A program made the position numbers and the translations under genes. DNA of 52,701 nucleotides from a virus: positions 1 to 52,701 of IMG/VR virus record IMGVR_UViG_3300023210_000044. One strand, 5' to 3'. Positions within the stretch are counted from its first letter, which is position 1. The number at the start of each line of letters is the position of its first letter. Shown here one piece after another: positions 23,844-35,400 of the stretch. The notes beneath the pieces were generated by a model, which worked only from the letters and a program-made list of their open reading frames with translations, had not been told where the DNA came from and ran no database searches.

Positions 23844-24311
23844 ATGCCTATTGAAGATCATGATCCATTTACGGGGACAAGTCCATTCAACAGGACGGAA
23901 CTGTTGAACGAGATGGCTTCGATTGTCCAGCGCGTCATGAAGATGACTGGCGGCCCGGGGATCCTATTGCAAAACTCGGACGGCGGTATCACGATCGCCA
24001 CGATCGACGAGGACGGTGATGAAGGCGGCAGTAGCGGCGGCGGCATGTTCGCTGTCTTGGTCCAATGGGACGGCTTTGGCAACTCGGGTAGTGCCACTGA
24101 GCAATGCTCCTACACTTACGACGTGAGAAGCCTGAGTGGCCAAGAGCTGGGTAAGGGTTTGTCACCGCTTAAGAACCGATCGCTATTCGGCAAGTATACT
24201 GCCCCCACTCGCGGCGACTTCAACGTGTATGGCACGGGGTTTTATACTGGTGACGGCACGTTCAGGTTATATGATGCGAACGAAGTTTACTCTACCGAGG
24301 AATGTGCCTAA
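23844..24311 (+). CDS. Unknown virion-module protein, 155 aa
   Basis: An acidic, glycine-rich linker (DEDGDEGGSSGGG, about residues 62-74) joins a helical N-terminal part to a beta C-terminal domain. ATG 23844 directly follows the previous stop. Ends by TAATG overlap with the cysteine-rich gene. Function unknown. Confidence 0.65.
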   Translation: MPIEDHDPFTGTSPFNRTELLNEMASIVQRVMKMTGGPGILLQNSDGGITIATIDEDGDEGGSSGGGMFAVLVQWDGFGNSGSATEQCSYTYDVRSLSGQELGKGLSPLKNRSLFGKYTAPTRGDFNVYGTGFYTGDGTFRLYDANEVYSTEECA

Positions 24312-24805
24312 TGCCGAGTGATGGTATTGTCACAATTACAAGTGATGGAAAGTTCTCGCTCAAGAATGGCGTGCTTGATATATGTGACGAGTGCTGTGGA
24401 GATTGTTTTTCCTCATGCCAACAAACGCCAACCAACTCGCCAACGTGTGGCACTTTAGTTCCCGGTATTTGCGGAGCAACAATACCTTCGCTGTATGACG
24501 TTGCGCCAAGTTACACCGACGCGGTGAGTTACCACGTTTGGACATGGGAGGGAGATATATTTGATACACCATCGCTAAATTTTATCTTAGAGGTGAGATG
24601 TCAGGTTAGTGACCAGCAAGTTGGCGCGAGAAGCCTCACGAGCGTCACCAATCCAGACATGGGTGGCAACGATTCGGCGTGGGCAGGATTCAAAGACATC
24701 ACCGGCAATTTATCATGCGGCGGGGACGGCAACTTGTCAGGGAGTTTTAGTTTAGAAGGGCTTGATGGCGGGTGTGAGGCAGACATTGCGACGTTTACAT
24801 TATGA
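24311..24805 (+). CDS. Cysteine-rich virion-module protein, 164 aa
   Basis: ATG 24311 in a TAATG overlap. Residues ~25-55 hold a dense cysteine cluster (CDECCGDCFSSC, then further C residues to PGICG), unusual for a cytoplasmic phage protein. It could bind metal or form disulfides in the mature particle. The rest is beta-rich. Coupled by ATGA to the glycosyltransferase gene. Confidence 0.6.
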   Translation: MPSDGIVTITSDGKFSLKNGVLDICDECCGDCFSSCQQTPTNSPTCGTLVPGICGATIPSLYDVAPSYTDAVSYHVWTWEGDIFDTPSLNFILEVRCQVSDQQVGARSLTSVTNPDMGGNDSAWAGFKDITGNLSCGGDGNLSGSFSLEGLDGGCEADIATFTL

Positions 24806-25458
24806 TTCCAAAAGTATTTCATCTTGTATGGGGCCACGATAAGCCGCTGCCTGATTACGGCGTGAAGCATATCGCGAAACTCAAAGAGCTATACCCTAGC
24901 TGGAAGGTAAAAGTGTGGCTGGACTTCCCGCACGAACGTGTCACCGGGGACGCGATGGATATTGCCGCGAACTATGGGGCGAGATCTGACATTATGCGGT
25001 TGGAAATCTTGCACAGGTTCGGCGGGTGCTACCTTGACGTGGACGTTGAACCCTTAAAGGTATTCCCTTGGTTTGATACATTCAGTAATATATCATGCAA
25101 GCAGTCGGCAGGCGTCGGCTCGCACTTCATCGCCGTACCGCCAAAGTCTGTTGCGATGAGATCAGCTCTTGGTCGCATCAACAAGGTAGTATCTATATTA
25201 CCAACCATTACAAAGCACCAGACGTTCGTGAATACTGGGCCGGACATGTGTAGCATTGTGTTTATGTCGTGTAAAGACATGACCATTATCGATAAGCCCG
25301 TGATTGAAAAGTATTTCAAGCATCATAAAGCCGGATCGTGGTTAAAGCACGAAATTTCTCGATCAGATGTTAAACTAGTGGGCGAGGCGAATCTGGTAGG
25401 ATGGGAAGAATCCAAGGCAAGATTAAAAGAAGGCGGGTGTTGCGACCCGGTTGTATAA
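24802..25458 (+). CDS. Glycosyltransferase, GT32-like (DxD sugar-binding), 218 aa
   Basis: The N-terminal IPKVFHLVWG opening, ARSDIMRLEILHRFGG (about 60-75) and YLDVDVEPL with the metal-binding DVD (79-81) match the GT32 / capsular-polysaccharide sugar-transferase fold that moves a hexose from a nucleotide sugar. It is cytoplasmic with no membrane segment. It sits inside the virion operon, coupled to the cysteine-rich gene, with the beta-rich virion gene just after it. Likely substrates are a virion protein or host envelope sugar (inference). Confidence 0.82.
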   Translation: MIPKVFHLVWGHDKPLPDYGVKHIAKLKELYPSWKVKVWLDFPHERVTGDAMDIAANYGARSDIMRLEILHRFGGCYLDVDVEPLKVFPWFDTFSNISCKQSAGVGSHFIAVPPKSVAMRSALGRINKVVSILPTITKHQTFVNTGPDMCSIVFMSCKDMTIIDKPVIEKYFKHHKAGSWLKHEISRSDVKLVGEANLVGWEESKARLKEGGCCDPVV

Positions 25459-25468
25459 GGAATAAATC

Positions 25469-26713
25469 ATGGCTACTAGATATTGGCTCGGTAAAGCGTT
25501 GGGCATCGCCCAAGTGGACACGGTCGAAGTCACAGCGTATCACGCGGACACGACCTACACCTTAACGGTCAACGGTGTTGCGGTGGTCACGCAGGTTGGC
25601 GACACCAACGTCACGGTCACCGCTGCCGCGATGGCAACCAAGTGGAACGCCAGCCTCCACCCTTACTGTATTGGCATCACCGCCAGCAACGCGTCTGGCG
25701 TGATCACCCTGACGGCGGACCAGTTGGGTGAGCCCAACACCGTCACCTCCTCCAAGTCAGGTACCGGCACGATCGGCAGTGTGACATCTGTCACTGCTGC
25801 AACCGGACCACGCTGGTGGAACAACGCGGCCAACTGGTCCGGCGATACTGTTCCTGTATCGACCGACATTGTCATCATCGACAACAGCACGATCGACATC
25901 CTCTTTGGCATCGACCAGTCTGGCATGTCCGGCCAGTTCGCAAACGTCACCGTGGGCCGAGGATATAGGGGCGTCATCGGTCTCAACGCTCACGCCTTCT
26001 TCGTCAATGGCTCGGACAACGCTTCGGCGACCGAGTACCGAGAGACGTACCTCAAGATCAAGTGCAACGGGTTCATCGAGATCGGCAAGGACACGGGCAC
26101 GGGTACCGAGCAGATGTCGCGCCGCATCAAGATTCACTCCGGTGCGACCGAGGTGGACTTCATCGTCTACAACACGGAGGCAATCGACAATAGTGTGGAT
26201 GTGCCCAAGCCCTGTGTTCAGCTGAACATGACTCACGCCACTTCCACATTGGAGGTGCGTGGTGGAGAGGTAGGTGTGGCTGTCGCCATTGAAGGTGAGA
26301 CCGCTACGCTGGGGACGATCACTAATACGGGCGGTCGTATCATCACGGGCAGCGGCCTGACGCTGACGACGTATGTCCAGACAGGGGCTTCGTCCGAGGG
26401 GTCGCAGCTCCATCTTGCGGCAACGCTGACCACGCTGACAAACAATGGCGGCGACACCACGACCAGCGGTAGTTATGCGATTACGACAGTAAATACGTCA
26501 GCGGGTCAGGTAATCAGTAACTCGACTGGTACAATAACGACAGCGAACTCCACTGGCGGTCACCTTGATTTTAGTAAGTCGAGAGCGGCACGAACAGTTA
26601 CAACGGCGAAGGTGGACGCCCCCGGTTCAATCTCCTTCGACCCAGCGTACCTGACGCTGACTAACAAGGTTACGTCCAACGATCCGGTTCGATACACAGC
26701 AACGGCGGCATAA
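25469..26713 (+). CDS. Beta-rich virion / receptor-binding-like protein, 414 aa
   Basis: N-terminal ~100 residues are a repeated T/V beta domain (TYTLTVNGVAVVTQVGD). The rest has stacked T/N/G-rich strands typical of beta-helix or beta-sandwich adhesins. AAGGAATAAATC precedes ATG. It lies between two glycosyltransferase genes and could be their protein substrate. TAATG overlap with the next gene. Confidence 0.65.
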   Translation: MATRYWLGKALGIAQVDTVEVTAYHADTTYTLTVNGVAVVTQVGDTNVTVTAAAMATKWNASLHPYCIGITASNASGVITLTADQLGEPNTVTSSKSGTGTIGSVTSVTAATGPRWWNNAANWSGDTVPVSTDIVIIDNSTIDILFGIDQSGMSGQFANVTVGRGYRGVIGLNAHAFFVNGSDNASATEYRETYLKIKCNGFIEIGKDTGTGTEQMSRRIKIHSGATEVDFIVYNTEAIDNSVDVPKPCVQLNMTHATSTLEVRGGEVGVAVAIEGETATLGTITNTGGRIITGSGLTLTTYVQTGASSEGSQLHLAATLTTLTNNGGDTTTSGSYAITTVNTSAGQVISNSTGTITTANSTGGHLDFSKSRAARTVTTAKVDAPGSISFDPAYLTLTNKVTSNDPVRYTATAA

Positions 26714-27423
26714 TGAAACCACATGAAATAGAACGCTCTTGCTTCATCACATTGAAGCGTCACGACAGGACTCGATTGCCTGAGTTCATCGGTCGCATTG
26801 ATGCGCTTAACTTGTCGTGGCTCACGCGGAGCATCATCATCAAGTTCGACGCGATCGATGGTGAACAATGCACGCCGCCATGGTGGTGGACATCAACGGG
26901 TGGTGCGTGGGGCTGTTACATGTCTCACCTCCGTGTCCTTGAGAAGATGATGAGCAACAAGAACGCGTCCGTCATCATCTTTGAAGACGACGCTTTCTTT
27001 TGTGATAACTTCAATGATGAGATGGAGACGTACCTTGAGCATCTGCCAGACGACTGGGAGATGGCGTACCTTGGCGGCCAGCACATCGTGGTGCCGACGA
27101 AGGTGAACGACTACGTGTCGCGGGCCAAGGACGTGCGGGGCACCCATGCGTACATGCTGCAGGGTGATGGCATCATGAAGTTGTACCAGCACCTGACTGA
27201 TTTTGTCCGGCTGGCCATTCATCATGACTTGCGGCTTAACGCAAGGCGGTCGAAAGAGGCTATCATGCCAAGTGTATTTCCGCGAAAGCAACTGGACGAA
27301 TGGATAGGTGAGCTGGTAGGGAGTGGGAATATCAAAGCGTATGCACCGATGGGCTGGATGGTCGGTCAGGTCGGTGGCGTATCGTCAGTCAGCGGCGTCG
27401 AGAAGAAAACTTACATAGGATAA
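26713..27423 (+). CDS. Glycosyltransferase, GT25-like, 236 aa
   Basis: CFITLKRHDRTRLPEF near the start, GAWGCYMSHLRVLEKM (64-79) and VIIFEDDAFF with the EDD triad (91-93) are the hallmarks of family 25 glycosyltransferases (lipooligosaccharide-type galactosyl/glucosyltransferases). No membrane segment. Starts in a TAATG overlap with the beta-rich virion gene. Together with the GT32-like gene it suggests decoration of particle or host surface sugars. Confidence 0.82.
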   Translation: MKPHEIERSCFITLKRHDRTRLPEFIGRIDALNLSWLTRSIIIKFDAIDGEQCTPPWWWTSTGGAWGCYMSHLRVLEKMMSNKNASVIIFEDDAFFCDNFNDEMETYLEHLPDDWEMAYLGGQHIVVPTKVNDYVSRAKDVRGTHAYMLQGDGIMKLYQHLTDFVRLAIHHDLRLNARRSKEAIMPSVFPRKQLDEWIGELVGSGNIKAYAPMGWMVGQVGGVSSVSGVEKKTYIG

Positions 27424-27427
27424 TGCT

Positions 27428-29269
27428 ATGACTAACACTTACAGTAAGGCAAATGCGTTGGGTGCGCCGCTGAGTTTAAGAACCGCAAAGCGCAACCGAA
27501 GGGACGCCAACAATAAGCGGGAGATCAATAAGATAAAAAACATAGGAAGCTCGAAGGTCATCCCAGCCTCTCGGGGAGCATCGGGCGATCAGGGGGCGAC
27601 CGGATTTAAAGCAGGTATTGACCCCTCAAAACTAGTGGGTTCTCTGCAAAGAAAGCCTAAGCCTAGAGGGCCGAAGAACTCTTCAGCAGCAACCATGACG
27701 AAGGATAAAGCCCCGACGAAATTGCAGCAATTAGACAAGAAGCTTGGCGGTTTGAAACGAACGCCAAAACAGCAGGCCAAGATTGATAAAGACAAGAGGA
27801 AGGTTAACGTGACCGCAAAGCCAACGCTGCAGAGGACGGGGTTTGGCATCACGAAGAACGTCCCTGAAGATTTTAAAAACCGAACGATCCATTCACCTGA
27901 AGCAGGTATGGACTCGGATGAAAGCCTTGCTGAAAAGCGGGAGGCAGATCGTCGGAGAGTGTACGAGCTGGCTGGCATGAAAGTGCCAGCTAAATCCAAG
28001 ATCAACCAGCCCGGCTCAACAGCCAAGCCTTCACTCCGCAAAGGGAAAGGCAGCGGGAAGAATCCGACATCACTCCGCCATCAGAACTTCGTAGCAGGCG
28101 GTGGCTTTACTGGCTATGACGGAACCCAGTATGCGTTTCAGGTGGACGATAAAGCAAATAGAATGAACTCCACGACTGGGGCGCACCTGAAAGATACTGC
28201 CCGGATGATTGAGCGAAGAGGTGCGCTCAACTCGCTTGGTCGTGGCGAGTCGTGGGGTCAAGGTCGAGAGAGGCTGCTGGCGGCTGGAGCCAGTGAGCAG
28301 GAAGCCAGAGCCATTCTCGGGCCAAACAACGACCCTGCCCAACCTCCAAGCGATGCAGCTCAAGCTGTCTACAACGCACCGTATGGCAGTGCCCCATCGA
28401 ACGTGAACCGTGACGAGTTCGCTGGTGCGAGAAGCGAGTCAGCGGGTAGCGAGTTCGATCGAGCTGGACTCAGTGGCACGAACGAAGCTGGCGAGCAGAC
28501 CGGCCTGACTCGCAACGACATTATCCAGCACATGAACCAGAGCAAGGTCAACGGTGTCAACACCATGACCTACGCTCAGGCCAAGCAGGAAATTTACAAC
28601 AAGAACATGGGGGCACAGGGTGATGCAGAAGCACAGCGACACACCGCTATGCAGAACATCCTTTACGAGAACAAGACGATGGCTGAGATCAAAGCACTGA
28701 CAGCTGCGGCTGCCAGACAAGATCAGCATACCAAGGCACTCATTGCTGCTGGTGCTGACCCGTGGGAAGTGTACAAGACTGGCCTGCAGTCTGCTGATCC
28801 CAAGGTGCGATACGCAACAGCGCTTAAGATGATGGAGTTTAGCAAGACTAACTTCGCCGGATCACCAGACAAGCAGCGTGAGTTCGACGATCTAACGAAG
28901 GACGTTGCGTACATGGAGCGGCGAATCCAAGACAAGTTGGATGACATTGATACCGCAACCACCAAGTACAAAGCAGACTACCCCGGAGCCTCTGAAAAGG
29001 ATGTGGCTGCTCATGTCGCCCATTTGCAAAAATCTTTAGAGGGGTTAAGGGGAAGGAAGTCTGGGTACTTGAAAGACATGAACAAGCTCAAGAATCTTCA
29101 TGATCAGGTGCAGTCGAAATCGGAAGCGGGGGCCGAGGGAAAAGCGGAGGCGAAAGAGGGGGCCGAGGGAAAAGCGGAGGCGGGCAAGACCCCGCAGAAG
29201 AAGGTGGTTCACGACGGGTCGGTTCCCAAAAGCCTGCGGCCCCAAAAGGAAAACAAGAAGAAGAAATAG
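27428..29269 (+). CDS. Basic internal-virion-type protein, 613 aa
   Basis: The first ~200 residues are strongly basic and disordered (KRNRRDANNKREINKIKN). A middle region is G/N/S-rich and the last ~200 residues are helical, ending in K/E/A/G repeats (EGKAEAKEGAEGKAEAG) and a KKKK terminus. The composition fits a DNA-associated or ejected core protein acting with the giant protein downstream. In the -1 frame over its 3' end a start-less open frame runs into the next small gene. Confidence 0.65.
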   Translation: MTNTYSKANALGAPLSLRTAKRNRRDANNKREINKIKNIGSSKVIPASRGASGDQGATGFKAGIDPSKLVGSLQRKPKPRGPKNSSAATMTKDKAPTKLQQLDKKLGGLKRTPKQQAKIDKDKRKVNVTAKPTLQRTGFGITKNVPEDFKNRTIHSPEAGMDSDESLAEKREADRRRVYELAGMKVPAKSKINQPGSTAKPSLRKGKGSGKNPTSLRHQNFVAGGGFTGYDGTQYAFQVDDKANRMNSTTGAHLKDTARMIERRGALNSLGRGESWGQGRERLLAAGASEQEARAILGPNNDPAQPPSDAAQAVYNAPYGSAPSNVNRDEFAGARSESAGSEFDRAGLSGTNEAGEQTGLTRNDIIQHMNQSKVNGVNTMTYAQAKQEIYNKNMGAQGDAEAQRHTAMQNILYENKTMAEIKALTAAAARQDQHTKALIAAGADPWEVYKTGLQSADPKVRYATALKMMEFSKTNFAGSPDKQREFDDLTKDVAYMERRIQDKLDDIDTATTKYKADYPGASEKDVAAHVAHLQKSLEGLRGRKSGYLKDMNKLKNLHDQVQSKSEAGAEGKAEAKEGAEGKAEAGKTPQKKVVHDGSVPKSLRPQKENKKKK

Positions 29270-29346
29270 CGGTTGACCACCCTGCGGCAAGAACGCTCGC
29301 GACTCTTGCGGCAGAGAATGATATAAACACTCCGGTAACACCGTCA

Positions 29347-29487
29347 ATGGCAAAGACGATGAGGCTCAAGCCCGGCCATCAGATCGATGTGGACGGCGTT
29401 ATAATGTATTACAATCCGGCCAGCAAGCCCGGAAAAGTTAAGCTCTTTACTGAAGACGAGTGGATCACATGGCAGAACAGACGCTAA
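29347..29487 (+). CDS. Small protein, 46 aa, or frameshifted tail of the upstream gene
   Basis: ATG 29347 to TAA 29487 encodes MAKTMRLKPGHQIDVDGV..., which looks like a small folded domain. There is no ribosome site. The same frame is open back to 29103 without any usual start codon, and its upstream part also reads protein-like (AARTLATLAAENDINTPVTP). It may be a -1-frame extension of the 613-aa protein. It overlaps the start of the giant gene by 19 bases. Confidence 0.5.
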   Translation: MAKTMRLKPGHQIDVDGVIMYYNPASKPGKVKLFTEDEWITWQNRR

Positions 29488-32400
29488 ATACAGGTTCGCA
29501 GCAGGACTGGCTCCGGTCTAACAATGTGCGTCCGCAGCAGCCTCAGCAGCAGCAGCAAGCTGACCCCAGCGAGGTTGGCATAGACCTGAACTCGGTGACC
29601 AACAAGCGTGATCATGCCCTTGATCGCGATTGGCAAACGCTGGCCGACAGCACGCAGCAGAAGGGTCGCACTGCAAGGTTCAATGATCCTGAACTAAGAG
29701 AAACAATCTTGGGCTTTCGTGGCAAGACAGTCCGTCTCGCCGAGAAAGAACTTAAGCGTCATGACAACATCGTGGATCAGGGATATGAAGCAAGCGTAGA
29801 GCCGGGCGTGTATGTGACGGACGCGGGTAGAAAAGAGTGGGAGTACAAGAACGAAATTAAAAGAGGCTGGTTGCAAGCGGGTATCGGTCTGCTCAAAGAA
29901 CAAGATCCATACCGCCAGCACTTGAAGCTGGACGACGAGCTTGAGGACGACGACCTGCTGGGATTGCCAGAAAAGAAAAAGTCGCAGCTAACACAAAAGA
30001 CGACGGGCAAGTTTGAGGATGTGGAATGGGAAGAGGAGGAAGATGAAGACGAGAAGAACCTGTTTAACCAAAACATGACAGGCCGTGAATATGTAGTCGG
30101 GCACGGCATGCGTAGTGGCCCCACCTCGACGACTCGCCAGACAAGAGCGGCGTTGAAAAAGGTGGCAGAAGAGCATGGCGAAAAAGGAACTGAAGAGTAC
30201 TACAAGCTTGCTGGTGAAATCCCCGGCATGGCCGAGATCAATGGCGTTAAAAAGCTAAAGATGAACGACCAGCCGGTCTTAAGAAAGCCCGAGCCTGAAG
30301 GCTATCAGGTCCAAGCGAAGTACGAACGGAACGACAATGCGAGGCAGGGTTCGACTGCAATAAAAATCCGTGACGCCTATTGGCAGCCCGACGAAGATGC
30401 TGCCAAGCGAAACCGTGCTCACGAAAAGCGATACGCATTGCAGATGGGGCGATGGCTGTACGGCCAGAGCTTTGTCGCGTCAGCAAAGACGGCGATGCTT
30501 CAAGGCGACATTAAAAAAGCCAGAGCATACATGGAAGTTGCGCGGGCAGTGAACCATTTGCAAGATGGGTTCCATGCTGATTCAGGTAGCCCGAGGGTAC
30601 AGAGCGTAGTTAACGCGATCGGTGCGGACGCAATGGAGAAGAAGGCGTGGATGTTGTACCACGGCACCGTGGACGACGAAGGCAAGATGACCGCCGATGG
30701 GTACAAGCAGAAGACTGAAGAGTTTGATCGCGAGAACCGTGACCGCGTAGGCCAGATGACGGACGGCGAAGACAGGATGCATTCGATTAAGCGTGCGATT
30801 TACTCGTTCGCTCAGGTGTTCCCTGAGGGATATGCCGCTGCATTGGAATCAGCTGATCAGATATTGCAGCATTACTTTAACACTGGCAATAATTGGTCGG
30901 CGGAAGAGTCCGCGATGTACAACGCGCTTGGTGGGTCTTGGCTATCCAAGCAGCAGGGTAAGTTGGACCAGAGCGCAAACGCTGGCGACTTCTACGTAGA
31001 TCAAGTCCCAGCTATGGTCGGCGCACAGCTGGCGTTCTTGGCGTCAGGTGGTATCGCTGGGAAGCTTAGCAAGGGACTGAAGCTCGGCTTGCAACATAGC
31101 AAACTCCTTCAATCAGTAGCGATGGGCACGGCTGGTTCCGGCATGTCGTACAAGTCCATCAGGGACGAATGCATTGCCATGGGTGGCACGCAACAAGAGG
31201 CTGAGGGCATGGTCATCTGGGGCGTGCTGTCTGGTATGACTGAGGCTGTTCCGCTGGCCGTCAAGTACAAGGGCATGGGCAATCTGACGGAAGCGATCGC
31301 AGGCATGGGCAAGGGGTTCAAACGAACTCTGCTTAGCCGCATCAAAAGTGCGGGTACAGTTGCTGCGATAGAGATCCCGAAGATCTTTTCAGAGACCGTT
31401 GAAGAATGGGGCCAAGAAGGTATCCAGCAGTGGATCCACAATGTGGGTGCATCGACAGTCTACGATGTCATGCGTCAGCTTGACGAAGGTGTGAAGGAAT
31501 CAGCAGCTATGGGTGCGTTGTTCGGTGGTGTGTTCCAAGGTCTCCACTCCGGTGCCCATGTCGGTGTCACCGCGTTCATGAACCAGAGGATCAAGTCGCC
31601 AGACGACACACAAATAACTAACGAGATCCTTGCTTACATGCACGGTGGGCAAGAGGCTGTTGATGCGATGCGGAAAGCGGGAATGTCTGATGGTGATATT
31701 TACTCGACGCCCCCCGGGGAGGCCGCCAAGGCCGCGTCCGATTCCGCAAGAGCCGCAAGAAAACAACTCAGGGCATTAGAGGATGATGTTGCAGCTAAGG
31801 ATCAGGCTAAACAGGACGCGATGAGCGAACTGCAAGATGGTGATGCAAACGAATCTACACCTGAGTCAAAGGCGAGGTATCAAAACTTTAAAGCAGCGGA
31901 AGCTTCTGCGAACGAGGCTCGTGCCAAGCACAATGAGGCCAAAGCTGCGCCGCAGAAGGCTGTCGATGAAGCCGAGGCCAAGCTTAAAGAAACAAAGGAA
32001 GCAGCAGAAAAAGATCCCCGCCATGCAGCGGTGGTTCAGGCGTTCGACACTGCATCCAACGAGGTGGATGCCCTTGAGAAAGAGATCGCTACCGCAGAGA
32101 AGACGAGGAACTTTAACAAGGGTGGCGACACCAAGGCGTTGGATAAAAAGCTAAAGGATCTTTACGGCAAGCGAGATGATGCCCAGTCCCGTAAGGATGC
32201 TGCGGAGAAGATAAGCAAAGAGTTCCTTGAGCATGCAACCAAGCCCGCTAAGGCTGAGGTGGCAAAAGCTAATGACGCATTGGCTCGTGCTGAAGCACTT
32301 ACCAGAGGGAAGAGTATTGACGACCTCGTCAAGCCCAAGAGCAAGCAGCCAGCAGGATTGAAACGCAACAAAGACCTGAACGATGCTGGCAAGGAGTACG

Positions 32401-35400
32401 GCGGTTCATCCACAACTGTAACACCAACGCGGACAGGTACTGGTGGGCAGACAACGCAAGCTGCCAAGGCCGACAAGGCTAAGGATAAGGCGATCAATGA
32501 TGCTGCTGCTGCCAAGCAGACGGTAGAGGAAGCTGCTGCGGAAACAGAGAGGCTACGGCTAGCTGCCCATGCCGCAGTGGACGCGTTAGAGCAAGAAGAT
32601 GTGGATGCGGACGAAGACGCATACACCGCTGCATATGACGCCGCACAAGAGGCAGTGGACGCACAAAATGCTGCCCGTGACCTAGAGGCGGTCATGAGGA
32701 ATAACGCCCAAACCAAGGGGCGTGTCGAGGGCAGCCAACAGAAGGGTGACAAGCGAACCAAGGCTCGCAAGCTCAGCGACATCGTAGCTGATGTTGACCC
32801 GCTGTCGTACCTGCGAAAGGATAGCGAGAAGGCCAGCGACCAAGAAGAAGATTACGACGTGGACCTTGGTGAGACCGAGACTGAAGCTCCCATCACCATA
32901 GACACCTCGATTAAAGTGGCATTGGCAAAGTCCCAACTAGCTGCTGCAGAAAAAGCGTTCGCTGATGCGGTGGGCGAGAATGATATCAACGCGGCTGAAA
33001 AAGCACTCAACGATGCTGAGTCCGCACTTGCTGCGGCTGAGGCGGCTCACGATAAGGCGAATCCTACTGAGTATGTAGACACAGATACAGGGGAAACGAT
33101 CGAGATCAAATCAAAAGCAAGCAATGGTTGGCTCATTGTTCGTAATGGAAAAACTGAGTTGGTGAAAGACCTCAACTACATGACGCGAGGTGAGTACGAA
33201 GCGAACAAGAAGCAAGAAGCTGATGAAGCAGCGATGGAAGAAGCGAAGCAAAAGAAAGAGGACGAGCTGGCAGAGAATGACATTGAGGTGTTGTGGTACG
33301 ACGACGAGAAGGGTGTCATGTTTGTTAAGCACCCTCCTACCAAGAAGAACCCAGATGGCAAGATTGAAGAGATGCCCAATGTCTTTGCCGACAAGCCACG
33401 CACGCAGTCTAAGTTTACTCGCGGCGAACTGAAGCGAGCGAAGAAAGCATACGACCAACTCAAAGAAGAAAACGCAACGCGACAAACTGAAGAAGAGTTC
33501 AACGCTGCCAAGGCCAAGTCGGGTGCGACTGCTGCACGTCAGGCTGAGCTGGAACGATTCAAGAAGTTCATGGAGAAGGCGATACTCGCCTTCCTGCCCA
33601 AGGGATCGAAGTACAACGCAGACGATCGGGTCGTTACCTTGCCCAACGGTAAGACGTTCGATGTCGAGTACTCGCTGGAAGAGGATCTCATCAACGGCAT
33701 CTCTGGAATTATCTCAACCCCCGGCAGTGACCTCAGCTCGCTTATCGCTTCGATCTATGGCCAGAACAGCAGGGCTGATTTAGATCTGGCGAAACTTCCT
33801 CTTACCAGTGAGGAGTTTAGCAAGCTGCCTGACGAGGAGCAGCGATCCAAACTGATGCGACTGTTCGGTCCTAATGGTGCGGGCGGTAGGACTGGTGGTC
33901 ACTGGGACGGAGCGAAAGTAACCACGATCACTACAGCGGATGGGGCGAAGACTGTCCTTACTGGCCGGTTGTATACCGCACTGCCTGTAGGTAGCAGCAC
34001 GAACATCGCCGCCTTCGACAAAACCTTCGCCGTCCTCCGCGAAGAGATCGGTCACGCTGCAATACAACTGATGCCCATGAGTCAAAAAGACAGAAAGCGA
34101 ATGGGTAAGATCTACGGTAAGAAGGGCGTGTTTGACAAGGAGGCTGAAGAGGCATTCCTTGAGGACGCCGTCCGTTACCACGCAAGAGGCGTGCATGAAG
34201 GCGGCTTCCTCAAGAAAACATTCGACAAGATGTTCAGCATGGTTGAGACTTTGCTAAACATCGGTAGGCCGTCAGCACTGCGAGGCCGTGCAGCAACACG
34301 TATCGCGATGCGCAATCTATGGGGACCGTCACACTCTGAGCCTGCCAGCCAGCCTACCGTTGCCTCTTCCCTTGCTAATCAAGAGCAGGATCTGATTAAC
34401 CAAACGAAGCACAACATCAGGCTCAGCAAGGCAGAGCTGGACACGCTCAAGTTTGATGAAGATGACATGCTTGTGGGTGACGCGTCTCCCAAGGTCAAGA
34501 AAATACTTGATGAAGAGCGAAAAGATTTCATCGAACGTAACAAAAGCAAGGGACTGCAGGCACCTAACGACAGGCACTTGCTTGGTGCGGGCGGATTGTT
34601 TGGTGGTGCAGCTGGAATCAAAAGAAACTATGGGTCACCCACATCAATCGTTGCGGGTGACTTCCAGAAGGCACCGGGCGATCGCGCTAGGTTGAACCCT
34701 CTACTCAAAAAGCCCAGCTCGTTTACAGATGAGCAATGGGAAGCGAAGATCCAAGAAGTAGCGGACGAGCTGGACGCTAGGTACAACGTCGATCTTTCCT
34801 TAATGACATGGATGGTCGGGAACGTGCATACCCCGTTCTACGAGACAGCCCAAAAACTTGACAGTTCGGACGAGCCCGGTGGCAGGAACCGCATGAAGGA
34901 ACGTCTGGCGGATCTGATGCCCATGGTGTTCGATCCTGACTACTACATGAAGAGTGACCCGATGCCCGGCACGCCAGAGACAGGCATGTACAGGGAAGGG
35001 GGTGGCCTCTCTGGAACCTTAGACCTGATGGAAGTCATGACTCCTGATGTGAGGGACAAGTGGGTCACAAAACCTTGGTTTAATCCAAGCGGATCGGCCA
35101 AGATGTATGAGCCCGGTAGCGTTGAGCTTGAACCATCAAATGATTTTGATAGGTTCTCCAACAGGCTGTTGAAAGAATCTATCTTCACTATATTCCAGCA
35201 AGGTTTGCTGGCGGGGTCTGGACCATTTGAGAATGATTATCCGGGATTTCTGAAATCAATTAAGTTTGATTTGTCCAAATTTGTTTGGACAAATATAAAC
35301 AAGTTCCTTGATAGCCAAGGGACAGGTGCCTTTGGTAATGACTCTTACTTCCGCGTCATTGCCGAGATGAATGCCCACATGCCAGACCTTCTTAGGAAGG

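Noticed and set aside
34030-34065. Active zinc metallopeptidase domain in the giant protein
   Set aside because: The motif reads REEIGHA instead of HExxH, so the first zinc ligand is missing; at most a degenerate domain.
33763-34196. Long minus-strand frames throughout the giant gene and other late genes
   Set aside because: They are antisense shadows produced by the codon bias of the plus-strand genes; none has a ribosome site, promoter or recognisable protein motif.
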